Shown here piece by piece: positions 11,253-21,280 of a DNA stretch of 64,000 nucleotides; position 1 is the first letter of the stretch; each line of letters starts with the position of its first letter. The notes beneath the pieces were generated by a model. That model had not been told where the DNA came from and did not search any database. It saw only the letters and a program-made list of their open reading frames with translations. The stretch covers positions 267,501 through 331,500 of the forward strand of contig RPFO01000744.1 of NCBI GenBank assembly GCA_009746045.1, given 5' to 3'. Made by a program: the position numbers and the translations under genes. This stretch comes from Mesostigma viride (Eukaryota > Streptophyta > Mesostigmatophyceae > Mesostigmatales > Mesostigmataceae).

Positions 11253-11392
11253 TTGGTTTTAACGATACAGCGCCGTCGGTTTTAGCGATACAGCGCCGTC
11301 GGTTTTAGCGATACAGCGCCGTCGGTTTTAGCGATACAGCACCGCCGGTTTTAACGATACAGCGCCGTCGGTTTTAGCGATACCACGCCGTT
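11253..11392. repeat. 23-bp tandem repeat, six copies
   Basis: Six copies of GTTTTAGCGATACAGCGCCG plus TCG with a few substitutions. It is probably intronic in the + strand IPT-like gene. From here to about 12000 I see only short, unconvincing open segments. The coding-like stretch at 11053-11170 (RFPDGASTERVPVTAGG) could be an exon but lacks a clean acceptor. Confidence 0.85.
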
Positions 11393-12022
11393 GCTAACAA
11401 ACTAGACGATTCTGGTGTACTCTGCATCGCTCTCATGCCACCCGCAAAAGAAGTCAAACCTACCACCATTCAGCCAGCATAGTGATTGCAAGTAGCTCTA
11501 AAGGTGACACTGTAGTCGCTAATGCTGTAACAGAGCCCTGTCCTGCTCGCAGCATAAAATTATTGATGTTACTATTCTTGCCCGCCCCAGGGCACCGTGC
11601 CCTTTTCCTCAAAATAATATGACAGAGTAATTTTCATAGCAAGAATAGAATTTTTTCCCCTCAGGACATAGCGACACGCCAGTGGTGCAAGGATTGTTTG
11701 AGACCTATGCCAGGGATGATATTTCTAGTGTCTAACCTCGGCATAAGTAGTGGGACGCTGCGTCTGGCCAATCCATGCCCAGTGCTGTGTGAATGGCCAG
11801 GGGAATCCTGGACAAGTGCTTGAGAAATGCATGACGAATGCTTGACGGATGCTGGACAGCTGGTGGACAACTGCCTGACAAAAAATGGTGGAAGCGTGAC
11901 ATATGCTTCCATGCTCCCCCTCCTCCCCCCCTTCTCGCCCCCCCACTGCCTGGGCCCTAACTGATAACATCTTGTTTCATTACCGTTTGTTCTGTTATGC
12001 GCCGTGAATGCTTGGCGTCCAG

Positions 12023-12089
12023 GCCTACGCCACGGTGGCCCTCATCTGCCAGGCGCCCGCCGGGCCCCTGAGGATGTCCGTGCTTGTGC
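12023..12089 (+). CDS. Candidate exon, GC-rich, extracellular-protein-like
   Basis: After acceptor TTGGCGTCCAG an open GC-rich stretch reads AYATVALICQAPAGPLRMSV and then LVRG. GT donors exist at 12085 and 12090, and neither is strong. The alternating hydrophobic pattern and single Cys fit a beta-sandwich strand pair, consistent with the IPT-like exons on either side. Assignment to the same gene is inference. Confidence 0.28.
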
Positions 12090-12210
12090 GTGGGATAGTA
12101 CCGCCCTTCGGATTGTGCCAGCGCAGTCCCAGGGCTTTGGAATACTTAGGCTGTACTGCCTTGCTGGGGTTGACTGAGAAAGGAACCCACATCGATATTT
12201 ACACACACGC

Positions 12211-12520
12211 ACGCCCCCATTGTGCTGGCCCCATTGTGCTGCCCCCATTGTGCTGCCCCCATTGTGCTGCCCCCATTGTGCTGCCCCCATTGTGCTGGCC
12301 CCATTGTGCTGCCCCCATTGTGCTGCCCCCATTGTGCTGCCCCCATTGTGCTGCCCCCATTGTGCTGCCCCATTGTGCTGCCCCCATTGTGCTGCCCCCA
12401 TTGTGCTGCCCCCATTGTGCTGCCCCCATTGTGCTGCCCCCATTGTGCTGCCCCCATTGTGCTGCCCCCATTGTGCTGCCCCCATTGTGCTGCCCCCATT
12501 GTGCTGCCCCCATTGTGCTA
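12211..12520. repeat. 14-bp minisatellite, about 22 copies
   Basis: About 22 copies of CCCCCATTGTGCTG, with a few GGCC variants near the left end and one unit shortened by 1 bp near 12370. A 14-bp period leaves all six frames largely open (Cys-Pro-His-Ala or Met-Gly-Ala-Gln repeats), which is an artefact of the unit. Confidence 0.95.
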
Positions 12521-13285
12521 CGGCATGTGGTACGGTCGGCCGTTGGCAGTAGCAGCTGGCTTTAGTTTGTGGTGGGGTGGCTGCGCATGTGAGTAATAGC
12601 GCCCTCATGGTTCCTTTGCTCCTGGTTGCGCTCAGTGCATGCCTCCTTGGTTCCGTGCATCCTGGAGCCTCGCTATGAACGACCCATCGCAAACTGTGGG
12701 TGGATTACATGCGATACCCGTTGGATGCTTTCGGCTTCTTGTCAAGGCTGTGACAAAGTGTTCACATTCCACCCGGCGCTGGGCGTCCAGTGCCTCCCAC
12801 CACCACTCCCAATCTCTCTGCTGTCTACGTTGTTAGCGAACAGGGCTATAGGTGGTTGCATGCATGCTTTGTATGAGGGGGTTGACTGCAGGTCAGTTGG
12901 GCGGCGTGTCTGGACTGCATGATGGGTGGTTTGGGGATGGATGGCAAACGGAGGGGATGGCTCATGTTGCAGATGGTAGAACTGTACTAGTATGTAGCAG
13001 CGGACAGTCAGATTGATTTCCTTCCTAGGACACGACAGTTCTGCTGGCCACAGAGTTTGGTCTAGAATGCATGTCGCCAATTGTTCGCCGGCCTGAATTT
13101 CCGTGACGTACAGTAAACTTTGTAGACCCTGCATGGGAAACGTGCCCTGGCATTTTAATTTTCTTTTGTTGCTTAAATATTCCTATTCGCTATTTACAAT
13201 ATTTCCATTCACTTTTTACCATGTTATGTGCCTGCTATTCGCCTGCTTGGTTTCTTGGTGTTCCAATTTCGGCGTGTCCCTTCAG

Positions 13286-13343
13286 GTCAAGGTCAGCATG
13301 GACAATGCCCACTTCATCTCGGGCCCACGATATTTTTACACCG
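13286..13343 (+). CDS. Candidate exon with IPT/TIG-like strand pattern
   Basis: The acceptor TGTCCCTTCAG is followed by VKVSMDNAHFISGPRYFYT and donor GTGGGT. The pattern V-V-x-D-x-x-F and Y-F-Y-T matches the C-terminal strand of IPT/TIG domains as found in long algal surface proteins. Only 19 codons, so the family call is tentative. A second acceptor, AAGGTCAG, 9 bp inside is possible. Confidence 0.42.
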
Positions 13344-13505
13344 GTGGGTCCCGCTCCCATGGCTTGCAGATAAACTACTATTGATGCCTCTAATCATATG
13401 ATTGAGTTTATATCACATGCAATTAGTAAGTGCTATCAATATTACTCATGTGCTACTGGTTGCGTAATATGTGCATTATTTTGTATGCACATACGTAGTT
13501 CCCAG

Positions 13506-13585
13506 GTCTACCGAACGTGCTCAGGCTCAGATGGGACGTGCTGGACCCTGGCCCCCCAGGCATCATGCGAGGCCAAAGCTAGGCA
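13506..13585 (+). CDS. Candidate Cys-rich exon
   Basis: After acceptor GTAGTTCCCAG an open stretch reads VYRTCSGSDGTCWTLAPQAS and continues CEAKAR. The three cysteines suggest an extracellular disulfide-bonded segment. The donor GTAGGG at 13586 is only fair. It may be the next exon of the IPT-like gene. A further Cys-containing open stretch ending in ...GPARQ before GTTTTG near 14018 could be another. Confidence 0.25.
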
Positions 13586-14135
13586 TGTAGGGTCAAAGCT
13601 TGGTTGCCACGTAGTATGAAGTCAGTCTTTATTTGGCTCCGTGATCTCCCAATGGCGGCGTGTGTGCGGTTCATAGATTGACGGACACTAACACCCGGTT
13701 TTGCCAGGCGATGGTGCATCGTGTGCTGGCAATCGGTGTGAAATGACATCATGGGTCGGAGTCTGGCCGAGACCATGATAGGGTCCGTCAATAAGGTACT
13801 AGTATTAACGGGGTCCATTGATAGGGCATTGCTAGGGGTCTGGCAATGGTGAGACCTTATCTTCCCATTAAGAGGATATCATGAGGGATGCAAGCGTTCA
13901 TATACGCAAAAGGGTGGCAAGCAGCTGATGCTGGGCATGTTCCATTCTTGGGCTGCACGTTTTCTTATGATAGCCGCCCCGGAACCGACTGCCTTGTGGG
14001 ACCTGCCAGGCAGGTTTTGACGTTACGAGAGGGTCAAATTTGCAAAGAACAGCCCCTATGTACTCTGCCAGACCCGGCGTTGTCCACATGCAGCGACCTT
14101 TGTGATGCAAGGGTCATAGCGGGGTGGGAGATAGG

Positions 14136-14367
14136 TTGGGTGGGTGGGTGGGTGGGTGGGTGGGTGGGTGGGTGGTGGTGGTGGGTGGGTGGGTGGGTGG
14201 GTGGGTGGGTGGGTGGGTGGGTGGGTGGGTGGGTGGGTGGGTGGGTGGTGGGTGGGTGGGTGGGTGGGTGGGTGGTGGGTGGGTGGGGGGTGGGTGGTGG
14301 GTGGGTGGGTGGGTGGGGTGGGGGTGGGGTGGGGGTGGGGGGGGGGGTGGGGGGGGGGGTGGGGGGT

Positions 14368-14410
<43 letters not shown>

Positions 14411-14470
14411 CGGTCGGTCGGTCGGGCGGGCGGGCGGGCGGGCGGGCGGGCGGGTGGGTGGGTGGGTATT
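14136..14470. repeat. G-rich tract: (GGGT)n, poly-G, (GGTC)n, (GGGC)n, (GGGT)n
   Basis: About 200 bp of GGGT repeats with occasional GGT, then G-rich runs including an uninterrupted run of nearly 40 G (about 14370-14409). Next come four GGTC units, about seven GGGC units and a few GGGT units. All G-runs are on the + strand, giving very high G-quadruplex potential. The open frames across it are artefacts. Confidence 0.95.
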
Positions 14471-15329
14471 AAACGCACTCGCAGGCCCAGTCTGATAAAC
14501 TGTTAAGAAACCTGTTTCGTGTTTACGCAAGGTTGAGCTGCGATCCACCGGGCATGGACATGTAGACCCACAACCTTTAGAAAAGGGGGTTGCCTTTGCG
14601 GAAACTGGGTCTGTTGCACACCGGATGTCACGAGGGCTTTCAAAGAGCGTGTCTGGGCTGAGATTGTCTATGCGCTCACACACACTGGCAACACTTTGTC
14701 TCGATAACAATATCAGCTGTGTTACTTGTGTGTGTGGCGCTCGTGCAATATTGTGATTATGTCCTCCCCTGTCCTCGCGGGGGTGCCGTGCAGGTGTCTC
14801 ATCCTCATCGGCGCGCTGAGCGCAGCCCAGTGCATGCCTTAAACCTAGGGGGCCTGCGTGCCTTGCGCCCAGAGTTCATTGCAGGATTCATCTACGGCAC
14901 AGCATACATGGAAGCATGGTTGCCTACTCGATAAGACCATCTCAGTTTAAAGCGGGGGGGCTTTTCCCGAGTCGATTACGAGCAGCTTATCCGGGAAGTG
15001 CTGGAACTAGAGAACCCCAAAGAACTGTAGCTAGTATCTCCCCCCCCCCTGATTGGAACCGGGTATCCAAATGCCTGAGTGGCCATTTATGCTGGGCGCA
15101 GCCTTTATTCTAGTATTTTTGTCGTGTGCAATTAATTAATTATTTAATTTTAATTAGCTAGCTAATTCATTAATAAGTTAATCAGTTAATTAATTAATTA
15201 TGGGAACGGGACACCCCCGAATTTTTGGCGCGGAAAAAATCGCGGCTCCGTCCGAGGTACCGTACGTACGTACCGTGAAAAGTGTGTCAGAAGTATAGAA
15301 ATTTATGCCGCGTGATAGCTAGCTGGTTT
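14471..15329. other. Unassigned sequence, then AT-rich TTAA tract
   Basis: 14471-15110 contains one coding-like stretch (about 14770-14930, ORF 14719-14934) without clear splice sites or family. 15120-15200 is an AT-rich mix of TTAATTAA and TAGCTAGC that resembles the 3' tails of LINEs elsewhere in the window. No gene is supported. Confidence 0.4.
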
Positions 15330-15485
15330 GTCTGTAATATGGAGGCAAATGACGCGTATTAAAAGACAGGTGGCAGACAGTAATGAAGGACACCACCCCC
15401 CAGTCGGTGGCGCCTCTGCGTGTGACTAAGTTTGGCAAGCATAGCGATTTGGGCCGCACGGTGCCCGCAACCCTGCAACTAAATA
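15330..15485 (+). mobile_element. LINE 3'-UTR remnant
   Basis: A stretch beginning CTGGTTTGTCTGTAATATGG and containing ATGAAGGA-ACCACC, TGGGGC-like GGCGCC, GTGTGACTAAGT and AGCGATTTGGGCCG matches the 3' untranslated region at 21016-21170 and 22720-22880. It is a diverged fragment of the same LINE family lying just before the 5' monomers of the next copy. Confidence 0.75.
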
Positions 15486-15560
15486 ATTAAAATAAATTAT
15501 AAGATGACTCCGTGGCCAGGCATAGGCGACGTTGATTGCTATGAGGATGATGTGACGGAA

Positions 15561-16064
15561 TGCAATATACGAGAATGCTCATAACTTTTGACTCCGGCCA
15601 TGAAATTTCATCGGGTTGGTTGCATTAGACTCGTCTTTTGAAGACGAACACGCTGATATAATTTTCTACAGCTATCGCTCAATATTTCCGAAGATACCGG
15701 CACCGCCCTGCCCAGCAAATATCGCTGTTGCAATATACGAGAATGCTCATAACTTTTGACTCCGGCCATGAAATTTCATCGGGTTGGTTGCATTAGACTC
15801 GTCTTTTGAAGACGAACACGCTGATATAATTTTCTACAGCTATCGCTCAATATTTCCGAAGATACCGGCACCGCCCTGCCCAGCAAATATCGCTGTTGCA
15901 ATATACGAGAATGCTCATAACTTTTGACTCCGGCCATGAAACTTCATCGGGTTGGTTGCATTAGACTCGTCTTTTGAAGACGAACACGCTGATATAATTT
16001 TCTCCAGCTATCGCTCAATATTTCCGAAGATACCGGCACCGCCCTGCCCAGCAAATATCGCTGT
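15561..16064 (+). promoter_or_regulatory. Three 168-bp 5' monomers of the LINE (putative promoter)
   Basis: Three almost identical 168-bp units start at 15561, 15729 and 15897, each beginning TGCAATATACGAGAATGCTC. The last ends 14 bp before the ORF1 ATG. Each unit contains the imperfect hairpin CGTCTTTTGAAGACG. Tandem 5' monomers just upstream of ORF1 are known as promoters in some mammalian L1 families. Promoter function here is inference. A related but diverged antisense segment lies at about 39880-39990. Confidence 0.8.
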
Positions 16065-16078
16065 TTTTTCAGCTCGAT

Positions 16079-17548
16079 ATGGCGGAATACGACTCATCCC
16101 AGCAATCACAAGCGTCCGCGGCCCTGCACCAACTCGCTGATGAAGCCATGGCGTCATTGGAAACACCCTTGCACGCTATGCCGGACGCCACTGTCAGCAT
16201 CCAGCCGCTCCACTCCACCGCTCCGCCGAACAGCGACCCTGCCATGGATACCCGCGAGGAGGCCTTTTCTGCCGAGGAAGCTGCCGCATTTTTACCTGGC
16301 AAATGGCCAGGCCTTAACGCCATCATGCGCCTGTCCCGAGCTGCCGCCCTCACCATCCTGCACCTGGCTGCCGAGAAAAAGTGCGAGATCCGGGACTGCA
16401 ACCAACAGGTTACCCACCTGTCGGACTTTCTCCACGACGACCCCGACGACACTGACCTCTGCCTCGCAGTCTGGTGGACGTGCTCCCGTCTTTCCGACAG
16501 CGCCCTTGAGCGCTTTGTCATGGCCTCTCTGGACCTGGGAGCCGACCCCACTGTTGCGGCCGCCATCAACATCACCGCCAAGCAAGTCGCCAATACGTGC
16601 TTCGATCGCCTCCCTCCCCTCCTCAACGCTGCCCTCAACCCTGTCCACAACCACCTCGCCACCCACCACGCCCATTCCTCACACGCCGACACCTCCATCC
16701 ACTCCGCCATCACCCACATTGCAGCAGGGCTGCAGCAGCAGCAGCAGCTCCTCCACCAGCTCCAGCAACAACTTGCCGCCTCCATAACTCCTGCCAAGAC
16801 CACCTATGCCGCCACGCTTCAGAACCCTACGGAGCTCATCAACGAAATCAAAACAGCCGTCAAGGCCAGCACAAGGGATGCTATGCACGAACCCATTCGC
16901 TCATGCAGTATTGTGGTACGTGGCGTCCCCTCGAACGTCAACGATGCACGCCTGGGCACCTACCTCCGGGGCGACCCCTTCCTGGGGAAGCTCGGCGTGG
17001 CCCAAAGCGTCGTCATCAAAACGGCACGACGGCTCGGCGGCCCCACCGCCCCTGTCTTGGTGGAATTCCACCGCAAGGAGGACAAACTGCAGGTGCAGAA
17101 GGCCCGCCGGAACCTCCACGATACCCAACTGAGCATCGACGATTACTATACCCCGGAGCAGCTTGAGGCCCGGGCTGCCGCTTTGAACCGGCCGGAGGTC
17201 CACGAGGCTCGGGCAGCCAAGCAGGCCAACCCGCAACTACGGTGCAGCATCTATGCCCGCCTCTTTAATGGCGTCTTCATCGTCCGCATTAACGGCCAGG
17301 ACCTTCCTCCAATGACGGCGACCCCCATGGATACCGCCGTGCCAGCGCCCCAGCCCCCTGCTCGGCCCCCGCCGTCACCGCCATCGCCACCGGCATCGAC
17401 GGTCACCTGCTCCCCAGCACGTGTGGGGATCCGCCGGGGCAACTTCAGCTCAGGTATGGCTGCCAGGCTTGGCCGTCCCCCTAATAAATTCGTTCGCTTT
17501 GCACCTGAGCCGGAGCCCGCGCTGCGAACCCTTCTCTCCTATCAATGA
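16079..17548 (+). CDS. LINE ORF1 protein (coiled coil, RRM-like RNA-binding)
   Basis: 489 codons starting at ATG in GCTCGATATGGCGG, 14 bp after the last monomer. The N-terminal half is Ala/Thr/His-rich and helical, with a Gln-rich stretch around residues 220-235 that may be a coiled coil. Residues about 275-410 (CSIVVRGVPSNVNDARL onward, then VLVEFHRKEDKLQVQKARR and SIYARLFNGVFIVRI) resemble the RRM plus C-terminal domain of L1-type ORF1 proteins, which bind element RNA as chaperones. The C terminus is Pro-rich. Its stop overlaps the ORF2 start as ATGA. Same fold class as the ORF1-only elements at 26.6, 39 and 62.7 kb. Confidence 0.8.
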   Translation: MAEYDSSQQSQASAALHQLADEAMASLETPLHAMPDATVSIQPLHSTAPPNSDPAMDTREEAFSAEEAAAFLPGKWPGLNAIMRLSRAAALTILHLAAEKKCEIRDCNQQVTHLSDFLHDDPDDTDLCLAVWWTCSRLSDSALERFVMASLDLGADPTVAAAINITAKQVANTCFDRLPPLLNAALNPVHNHLATHHAHSSHADTSIHSAITHIAAGLQQQQQLLHQLQQQLAASITPAKTTYAATLQNPTELINEIKTAVKASTRDAMHEPIRSCSIVVRGVPSNVNDARLGTYLRGDPFLGKLGVAQSVVIKTARRLGGPTAPVLVEFHRKEDKLQVQKARRNLHDTQLSIDDYYTPEQLEARAAALNRPEVHEARAAKQANPQLRCSIYARLFNGVFIVRINGQDLPPMTATPMDTAVPAPQPPARPPPSPPSPPASTVTCSPARVGIRRGNFSSGMAARLGRPPNKFVRFAPEPEPALRTLLSYQ

Positions 17549-20500
17549 CGACGCTCGCGGCCCCGCGGCTCCGCGGCTCTAGCAGTGGGATCTGCCTAAC
17601 TCCCCTTCCCGCCCCTTTGCCTTCGCAGCCCTCGGGCTGTCGGAGAGAGAGCAACGGGTCGGCAGTGAGCCAGGTTCGCCCCGCCTCGCGCGGCCGCCTC
17701 CGAAACCTCCTCAGACTGCACGCATTTCTTATGCGTGCAGACGCAAACTCATTCTACCTGGCCACCCGAGCCAACCGTCGGCGTCGCCTCGACGCGTTGG
17801 CAGGAAGAATCGAAATGGTGATTGAAAGCATAAGTCCCCAACCCGCCCCCCCTACCCCACCACCTCCACCCCCACCCCCATCACCACCCTGCTCCATCTC
17901 CGCCCCCACCCCCGCCTGCACCCCCCTTTTCGGTCAACGCGCGCCCTTGGTCATCGCCACCTTCAACGCCCGCACGCTCCAGCCCGACGCTGACCGCTGT
18001 CACTGCCTGCGCAGTGACGACTGTCAGTGCCATCGAGTCTCCAATCTTATTGGTTTCTGCATCGACAATAATATCGCCATCCTGGGAATCCAAGAACACA
18101 GGCGCACTGCATCGGCCCGCGGATCAACTGCCCTTGTTGCTGACGACATCGACGGCTGGCGGTTCTACTACGGAGGCGGCGACGGCACCGGGAACGGGGG
18201 CGTCGGTCTCCTCTGCTCCCCGCTCGCCGTACGCCACATGGGCGAACCCCAGCTGGTCAACGCTCGGCTCCTCGTGGCCACTTTTCATTCGATGGAGGGC
18301 CACTCGACCTACGCCCTGACGGTGGGCGTTGGTTACGCACCCCACTCCGGCCACCCAGAACAAGACCGCAAGGACTTCTTTGCAGCGCTGGAGAACCTGG
18401 CGAACGGCATCCCTGGTCGCAACTACCTCGCTCTGCTGCTGGACGCCAACGCCACGCTACCACCGGGTACTGGCGGATGTCAGCACGCCCCCAACGGTAC
18501 GGTCTCCAATGCCAACACCGAACTTTTTGCTGATTTGCTTACGACATGCGATTTGGTCACTGCCAACACCCGCTTTCCACATAGTCCAGATGCTTTGGTC
18601 ACACACACCTCGCCAACTGGCACTGAACGCTGCATTGACTATGTTGTAATGCGCAAGCGTCATCAAGGATCTGTACTAGCTGCTCGCTCGCATGTGATCC
18701 CCCTGGTGCGCTCCGATCATCGCATCGTCACCGCCCGCATCCGCCTGCGATTCCCCTCGCCCTTTCGTAAGCACGTGGCACCACCTGATTTGCGCACACT
18801 TCAGTTGCTCGAGAAATCTGACGACGCTCTGGAGGACTTCCCTGAAAAACGCGCCCACAAGCGCGCCGCAGAGGCGTTCGTCGACGCGCTGGACATCCCG
18901 GCCAGCCACGCCCAGCTGTTCGCTGCCGGCCCGGCATCGGCCCTTCGGCACCTCGCTGACAAGCTGCCCGCGGCCGGGGCCCTACTGCCCCCCCGCCGCC
19001 CGCCCCGCTTCACCAGCCTGCACCGGCTCCCCGCCGTCATCCAGGCCCGGCAAGCCCTGCGCGACAACCGCGACCCCGCCCGCTACGCCCGCCTCAAAGC
19101 CGATTACCACTCGGCCATCCGGCAGGCGACCAAGGAGCAGGAGGACCTTCATGTCCGCGAGTACTTCGCCCACCTCAAGGACCAGCACGGCAAGTACGCC
19201 TGGACCCGCCTGCGTCACGCCCAACGGCCCGCCGGCGGCGCGCAGCCGGCGCCGCGGACGCTCTCTGGCTCACCGCAGCAGCAGCTCGACCAGTGGTATT
19301 CCTCCCAGTCCCGGCTGCTCGGCGCCCCCCCGCCGCCTCCGCCGCTTGGCCCTCTGGCGGCCGCACGCCTGGCAGTAGCACCGGCGGACGTCCCTGCGCC
19401 GCCCACGCCGCCCGCCGCTGAGCAGGACTACACGTACCCAGCCCTGACGGAACCCCTGGCCCACCCCAACGAGCTCCCGCCGTTCACCGAGCTCGAGCTG
19501 AGCACCGCCGCCAAGCAACTCCGCTTCTATGCTGCCGTTGGACCTGACCAGCTCCCAGCCCCGGTGATTAAGCTGACGGCGCTCACGGGGTTCCTGCTTG
19601 ACGTCTGCAACCGGATCCTGCTTGCCGACGCGCCGCCGATTCCTGAGTGGCAGCACAGCTACCGTATTATGCTGTACAAAAACAAAGGTTCCCCTGACGA
19701 CCCCGCCAACTACAGAGGAGTCTGCATCCAGAGCGCCGCACTTAAGTTGTTCATGCGCATGATCCTCAACCGCCTTCGTTCTGCTCTCGACTGTCACCTT
19801 GGGGAAAGTCAAATGGGCTTCCGTCCTGGGCGCAACACCGTCATGGCCATCTTCGTCGCGCGTCGCCTCTTCGAGGAAATCGCTCTCCTGCAACCTGGTG
19901 AGTTTCCCGCCATCCTGATCTTCGTCGACTTCATCAAGGCTTTTGATTCTGTCCTCTGGGACGCTCTATGGGCTGTACTTGCTCGCGCTCGCGTCCCCAC
20001 TCCCCTGATTACCGTCATCCGCACGCTGTATGAGGGGTCGACCACTTCGGTGCGCACTCAACACGGCATTACCCCGCCCTGCCCACTGCAGACCGGCGTC
20101 TGGCAGGGTTGCGTCCTGTCGCCGTACCTGTTTATTATTGTAGTGGATTATGTTATGCGCCAGGCACGTGCTCGCTTTGCTAGCATTGCAGGCCGTGCCC
20201 CTGGCCTAGCGATCACGAACGAGCTTGGGGAAGGGGGGCCGACTAACAAGCAGAATTTACTAGCTGACCTCATTTATGCCGACGACATCACGCTCATCGA
20301 GAAGCCGGAGTCTGCCCAACTTTGGCTGGACTGCCTGGCGCTCGAGGCTCGGGCGGTTGGTCTAGAAATCAGCCCCAAAACGGAGGCCCTGGCCCTCGGC
20401 ATGGCAGGGCCCCCACCCACACTCCGCCTCTTAGACGATGCCGAGGTCAACTACCCTACTTCAGGCCGCTTCAAGCTGCTCGGCAGTTGGCTTCCCGACT

Positions 20501-20856
20501 GCGAGGACGACATGACGACACGGATCGGCATGGCGTGGGCGCACCTCCATGACCACCGCCGCTGGTGGAGCAACCCCGCCCTACCCCGGATCGTCAAGCG
20601 TGACCTCTTCAAGGTCGTCATTCTGACGATCCTGACCTACGGCGCCGAGACGTGGACACTGATGCAGGAGCTGGAGCAACGACTCGACGGCGCCGTCACC
20701 AAGATGCTGCGCAAGGCCCTTAACATCCCCTTTGGTTTGCACATTAGTAATGAGGATTTGTACGCTGATTTGCCCTATGTTTCCCACATTATTAGGCACA
20801 GGCGCCTGGGCCTAGCCGGGCACCTGGCCCGCACAGATCAGGTATACATCAGATAG
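17545..20856 (+). CDS. LINE ORF2: APE-type endonuclease and reverse transcriptase
   Basis: 1103 codons, ATG overlapping the ORF1 stop by 4 nt. After a Pro-rich linker, the APE endonuclease spans roughly residues 130-400 (VIATFNARTLQ, ILGIQEHRR, SDHRIVTARI with the catalytic SDH). The RT spans about 660-950. It has YKNKGSPDDPANYRGVCIQS, MGFRPGRNTV, FVDFIKAFDSVLW (motif A), GVWQGCVLSPYLF (motif B) and LIYADDITLIE (motif C YADD). These cut the target and copy element RNA. The C terminus stops at QVYIR because of a 2-nt loss relative to the copy at 22540, which reads on for about 45 codons. No RNase H is seen. Confidence 0.92.
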   Translation: MTTLAAPRLRGSSSGICLTPLPAPLPSQPSGCRRESNGSAVSQVRPASRGRLRNLLRLHAFLMRADANSFYLATRANRRRRLDALAGRIEMVIESISPQPAPPTPPPPPPPPSPPCSISAPTPACTPLFGQRAPLVIATFNARTLQPDADRCHCLRSDDCQCHRVSNLIGFCIDNNIAILGIQEHRRTASARGSTALVADDIDGWRFYYGGGDGTGNGGVGLLCSPLAVRHMGEPQLVNARLLVATFHSMEGHSTYALTVGVGYAPHSGHPEQDRKDFFAALENLANGIPGRNYLALLLDANATLPPGTGGCQHAPNGTVSNANTELFADLLTTCDLVTANTRFPHSPDALVTHTSPTGTERCIDYVVMRKRHQGSVLAARSHVIPLVRSDHRIVTARIRLRFPSPFRKHVAPPDLRTLQLLEKSDDALEDFPEKRAHKRAAEAFVDALDIPASHAQLFAAGPASALRHLADKLPAAGALLPPRRPPRFTSLHRLPAVIQARQALRDNRDPARYARLKADYHSAIRQATKEQEDLHVREYFAHLKDQHGKYAWTRLRHAQRPAGGAQPAPRTLSGSPQQQLDQWYSSQSRLLGAPPPPPPLGPLAAARLAVAPADVPAPPTPPAAEQDYTYPALTEPLAHPNELPPFTELELSTAAKQLRFYAAVGPDQLPAPVIKLTALTGFLLDVCNRILLADAPPIPEWQHSYRIMLYKNKGSPDDPANYRGVCIQSAALKLFMRMILNRLRSALDCHLGESQMGFRPGRNTVMAIFVARRLFEEIALLQPGEFPAILIFVDFIKAFDSVLWDALWAVLARARVPTPLITVIRTLYEGSTTSVRTQHGITPPCPLQTGVWQGCVLSPYLFIIVVDYVMRQARARFASIAGRAPGLAITNELGEGGPTNKQNLLADLIYADDITLIEKPESAQLWLDCLALEARAVGLEISPKTEALALGMAGPPPTLRLLDDAEVNYPTSGRFKLLGSWLPDCEDDMTTRIGMAWAHLHDHRRWWSNPALPRIVKRDLFKVVILTILTYGAETWTLMQELEQRLDGAVTKMLRKALNIPFGLHISNEDLYADLPYVSHIIRHRRLGLAGHLARTDQVYIR

Positions 20857-21280
20857 ACTAGCTGGCACCAAGCCCGCCCAGCCTGGGCGATATGTCCTCA
20901 CCTGGCGTGCCCCCGGCCGCGCGCGGCAGGGCCGCCACCCGTGGACTTTTCGTGATAGACTCGGCATGGACATGTGCTACACTAGACGTGACGGGCTCAC
21001 CCCCGGGCAGCCTCCTGGTTTGTCTGTAATATGGAGGCAGATGGTGCGCAAGGATAGATGGCAAGTAGTGATGAAGGAGACCACCCCCAAGCCTGTGGGG
21101 GCTCCGCGTGTGACCAAGTATGGCATTCATAGCGATTCGGGCCGCGGTGCCCACATGCACCCCTGTAACTAGGACCTAGATAGCTTATACCATCCATTCC
21201 ATCCCATGTTCCGCTCCCACTGAGGGCTTATGCTCACGTGACGCAGTCACGTGTCTATTAATTAATTAATTAATTAATTA

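Larger units (their letters stand above)
15561..21275 (+). mobile_element. L1-like LINE (APE endonuclease type), nearly full length
   Basis: This element has 5' tandem monomers (15561-16064), ORF1 (16079-17548), ORF2 (17545-20856), a 3' UTR with the conserved CTGGTTTGTCTGTAATATGG block, and a terminal (TTAA)n tail at about 21255-21280. The organisation of monomers, RNA-binding ORF1 and endonuclease-RT ORF2 is that of L1-like elements. The 3' UTR recurs at 22700-22970, antisense at 29594-29775 and at 15330-15485, so the family is multicopy here. The exact 5' junction and target duplication were not determined. Confidence 0.88.

Noticed and set aside
13888-14506. Gly-Val-Trp-rich and antisense Pro-His-rich proteins
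   Set aside because: Translation of the GGGT and poly-G tract in overlapping frames.
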